Origin: Oscillospiraceae bacterium
Lineage (GTDB): Bacteria; Bacillota_A; Clostridia; Oscillospirales; Oscillospiraceae
Length of the DNA: 6,907 nt
Assembly: GCA_031265965.1 (NCBI GenBank)
Contig: JAISBX010000054.1
Coordinates: 1 to 6,907, forward strand
Direction: 5' to 3'
The notes under the pieces were generated by a model, which worked only from the letters and a program-made list of their open reading frames with translations, had not been told where the DNA came from and ran no database searches. Positions 5,977 through 6,907 of this stretch are shown here, piece by piece (position 1 is the stretch's first letter; every line of letters begins with the position of its first letter). Position numbers and translations under genes: made by a program.

Positions 5977-6734
5977 CGGTACAGCCACTTTGCGCAGTAA
6001 TACGTTATCGGTAAAGTACACATTATCACAAACCCCTGCAGCGCAGACATTATTACGCCGTTGCCCTGCGCGCCGAGTAGTATGTCGAGATGCAGGAACA
6101 CGCTGATCTGCCTGTCAAACAGCGTTAGCGCGGCGATGAACAGGGCGGGTACCACAATGCACTTCATCCTGCCCTTTACCCTTACGCCTCCGCCTATCGA
6201 AGGGTTGAGCGTATGCACGAGCAGGCAGCCCAGCATGGCGGGCAGTATATTTGAGGATACCGTGCGGACGCTTTGCGTGGACAGCAGCGGCTGGAACGGA
6301 ACGGACAGCATTACTCCGACGGACACCACCGCAAGCGTGACGAACGTGGACGTACACACGGCTATGGATGATACGATGTCCGACTCCTCGGAACCCGGTT
6401 CCGCGTTCATCACGTTCAACGCATTATTCGCGACGGGCAGCTTTATATTGAGCACCTCGCCCGTGATGAGCGTCAGATAGACGGAGCTGCCGAGAATGGG
6501 CGTGTAGGATATGATCTCAAATAAGTTAGTAGGCACAAAGATTATGAGGAGAGGGAGAGCGGCGCGCAGTACTGTCCCCGGACCGGGGAGTTGACCGAAA
6601 AACATACCGAGAACCGTGGGTATTCCGATCAGTATGACGATAGCTCCCAGCGTACCGATGCGCCCCAGCGCGTGCATAGAGTCTATATACCGTTCTTCGT
6701 CCGTGTACCCGGAGACGTCTTTTGTTGTTTTCAC
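5928..6734 (-). CDS. Polytopic membrane protein of unknown function
   Basis: 268 residues starting at GTG (6732-6734), chosen because GAGGAG at 6745-6750 sits 10 nt upstream. About six hydrophobic segments: roughly 27-48, 57-76, 120-148, 161-178, 190-208 and 225-247. The N-terminus (1-26) is charged and the C-terminus (249-268) is first basic, then acidic (DDADD). The stretch 76-107 contains ISYTPILGSSVY, LITGEVLNIKLP and ANNAL, followed by EPGSEESDIVSS (112-123). These polar, proline- and glycine-containing segments next to membrane spans look like a transporter's substrate path rather than a simple anchor. I have an impression of similar uncharacterised clostridial membrane proteins with a conserved 'TPILG...TG...N.KLP' stretch but cannot name the family. 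It lies 54 bp after another membrane-protein gene and probably shares its transcript. Its final codons encode a strong hairpin (5936-5967). Confidence 0.87.
   Translation of the reverse strand: MKTTKDVSGYTDEERYIDSMHALGRIGTLGAIVILIGIPTVLGMFFGQLPGPGTVLRAALPLLIIFVPTNLFEIISYTPILGSSVYLTLITGEVLNIKLPVANNALNVMNAEPGSEESDIVSSIAVCTSTFVTLAVVSVGVMLSVPFQPLLSTQSVRTVSSNILPAMLGCLLVHTLNPSIGGGVRVKGRMKCIVVPALFIAALTLFDRQISVFLHLDILLGAQGNGVIMSALQGFVIMCTLPITYYCAKWLYRKNYVRVRLPDDADDN
5936..5975 (+). terminator. Strong hairpin with following T-run on the plus strand
   Basis: CGTCCGCGTC (5936-5945) pairs perfectly with GACGCGGACG (5958-5967); above one bulged G (5957) a further GTCT/AGAC stem closes a 3-nt GGA loop, giving 14 base pairs. 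On the plus strand the stem is followed by TAG and TTTTT (5971-5975), like an intrinsic terminator with a short offset. On the minus strand the hairpin sits in the last codons of the 268-residue membrane protein, with the next T-run (TTTTT read at 5909-5913 complement region) over 20 nt away, so it is a poor terminator in that direction but could protect the mRNA 3' end. Confidence 0.42.
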
Positions 6735-6744
6735 ACTAAATACA

Positions 6745-6750
6745 CTCCTC
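6745..6750 (-). promoter_or_regulatory. Shine-Dalgarno GAGGAG fixing a GTG start
   Basis: On the minus strand AAGAGGAG precedes the GTG at 6734-6732 with 10 nt between GAGGAG and the start. It supports the GTG over any in-frame ATG further in, the first of which (residue 20) would remove the charged N-terminus. Confidence 0.75.
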
Positions 6751-6788
6751 TTTTGAACTACGTAACGAACGCGATATATGTGAACCGG

Positions 6789-6907
6789 TCACCCGAACAG
6801 CCGCGTCCACAGGATCGACGAGAGCATCGCTATTATGACGCCTATCGTGTAAGACATATCGTCGAGCCACGCGATCGATATTTTGCGCGTGAGCGCCGAC
6901 AGCGCCA
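6789..6907 (-). CDS. C-terminal end of a membrane protein, cut by the window edge
   Basis: The minus-strand frame is open from the window edge to a TGA at 6789-6791 and gives 38 complete residues. The visible tail reads ALSALTRKISIAWLDDMSYT, then a hydrophobic helix (IGVIIAMLSSILW) and ends TRLFG. A basic/amphipathic stretch followed by a last transmembrane helix is typical of a polytopic membrane protein. The same-strand neighbour starts 54 bp later with its own Shine-Dalgarno, so the two are probably an operon and may form a two-subunit membrane complex. From memory the tail is reminiscent of DUF5058-type clostridial membrane proteins, but 38 residues cannot settle that. Confidence 0.68.
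   Translation of the reverse strand, partial: ALSALTRKISIAWLDDMSYTIGVIIAMLSSILWTRLFG

Noticed and set aside
5797..6021. 74-codon minus-strand frame across the intergenic region
   Set aside because: It covers the promoter and overlaps the ends of two better-supported genes, lacks a ribosome binding site and has no domain-like composition.
5858..6106. 82-codon plus-strand frame beginning in the intergenic region
   Set aside because: No Shine-Dalgarno before its ATG, and most of it is antisense to the 268-residue membrane protein.

Overview
The window looks like a chromosomal segment of a GC-rich, Clostridia-type member of the Bacillota. The reasons are an AddA-type (not RecB-type) recombination nuclease, a cysteine-rich Lgt variant of the sort I associate with clostridia, strong Shine-Dalgarno sequences (GGGAGGA, GAGGAG), and frequent ATA (Ile) and AGG (Arg) codons in an otherwise GC-rich genome. 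This placement is an inference; there is no rRNA or marker gene here. I see no CRISPR array, insertion sequence, tRNA or rRNA.

Layout. Positions 1-3372 (+) hold the 3' nine-tenths or so of addA, the helicase/nuclease subunit of AddAB; its start lies before the window. Everything else is on the minus strand and converges on addA. Reading in the minus direction: the last 38 codons of a membrane protein (6907-6789); a complete 268-residue polytopic membrane protein of unknown function with a GTG start (6734-5928); an AT-rich intergenic region (5801-5927) with a near-consensus sigma-A promoter firing on the minus strand; then a tight three-gene unit made of a small Gly/Asn/Tyr-rich DUF4190-like membrane protein (5800-5435), an Lgt-family membrane protein (5426-4632) and a membrane-anchored CapA-family metallophosphatase-fold protein (4604-3369). 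The stop codons of capA-like and addA overlap in one TTAA (3369-3372).

How the genes fit together. AddA works in double-strand-break repair and is functionally separate from its neighbours. The DUF4190 / Lgt-like / CapA-like genes are probably one transcript (8-bp and 27-bp gaps, one good promoter) and all three products belong to the cell envelope. The Lgt-like protein has replaced several residues known to matter in E. coli Lgt, and the CapA-like protein carries an LSG-G sequence where a lipoprotein would have LSG-C, so a standard lipoprotein-modification role cannot be assumed. The two upstream membrane genes are probably a co-transcribed pair.

Most interesting non-coding signals: two overlapping, opposed TTGACA promoters at 5836-5876, with a GC-rich hairpin plus T-run downstream on the plus strand that could delimit a small antisense RNA of about 100 nt; and perfect zero-loop palindromes of 22 bp (4200-4221) and 20 bp (921-940) inside coding sequence.
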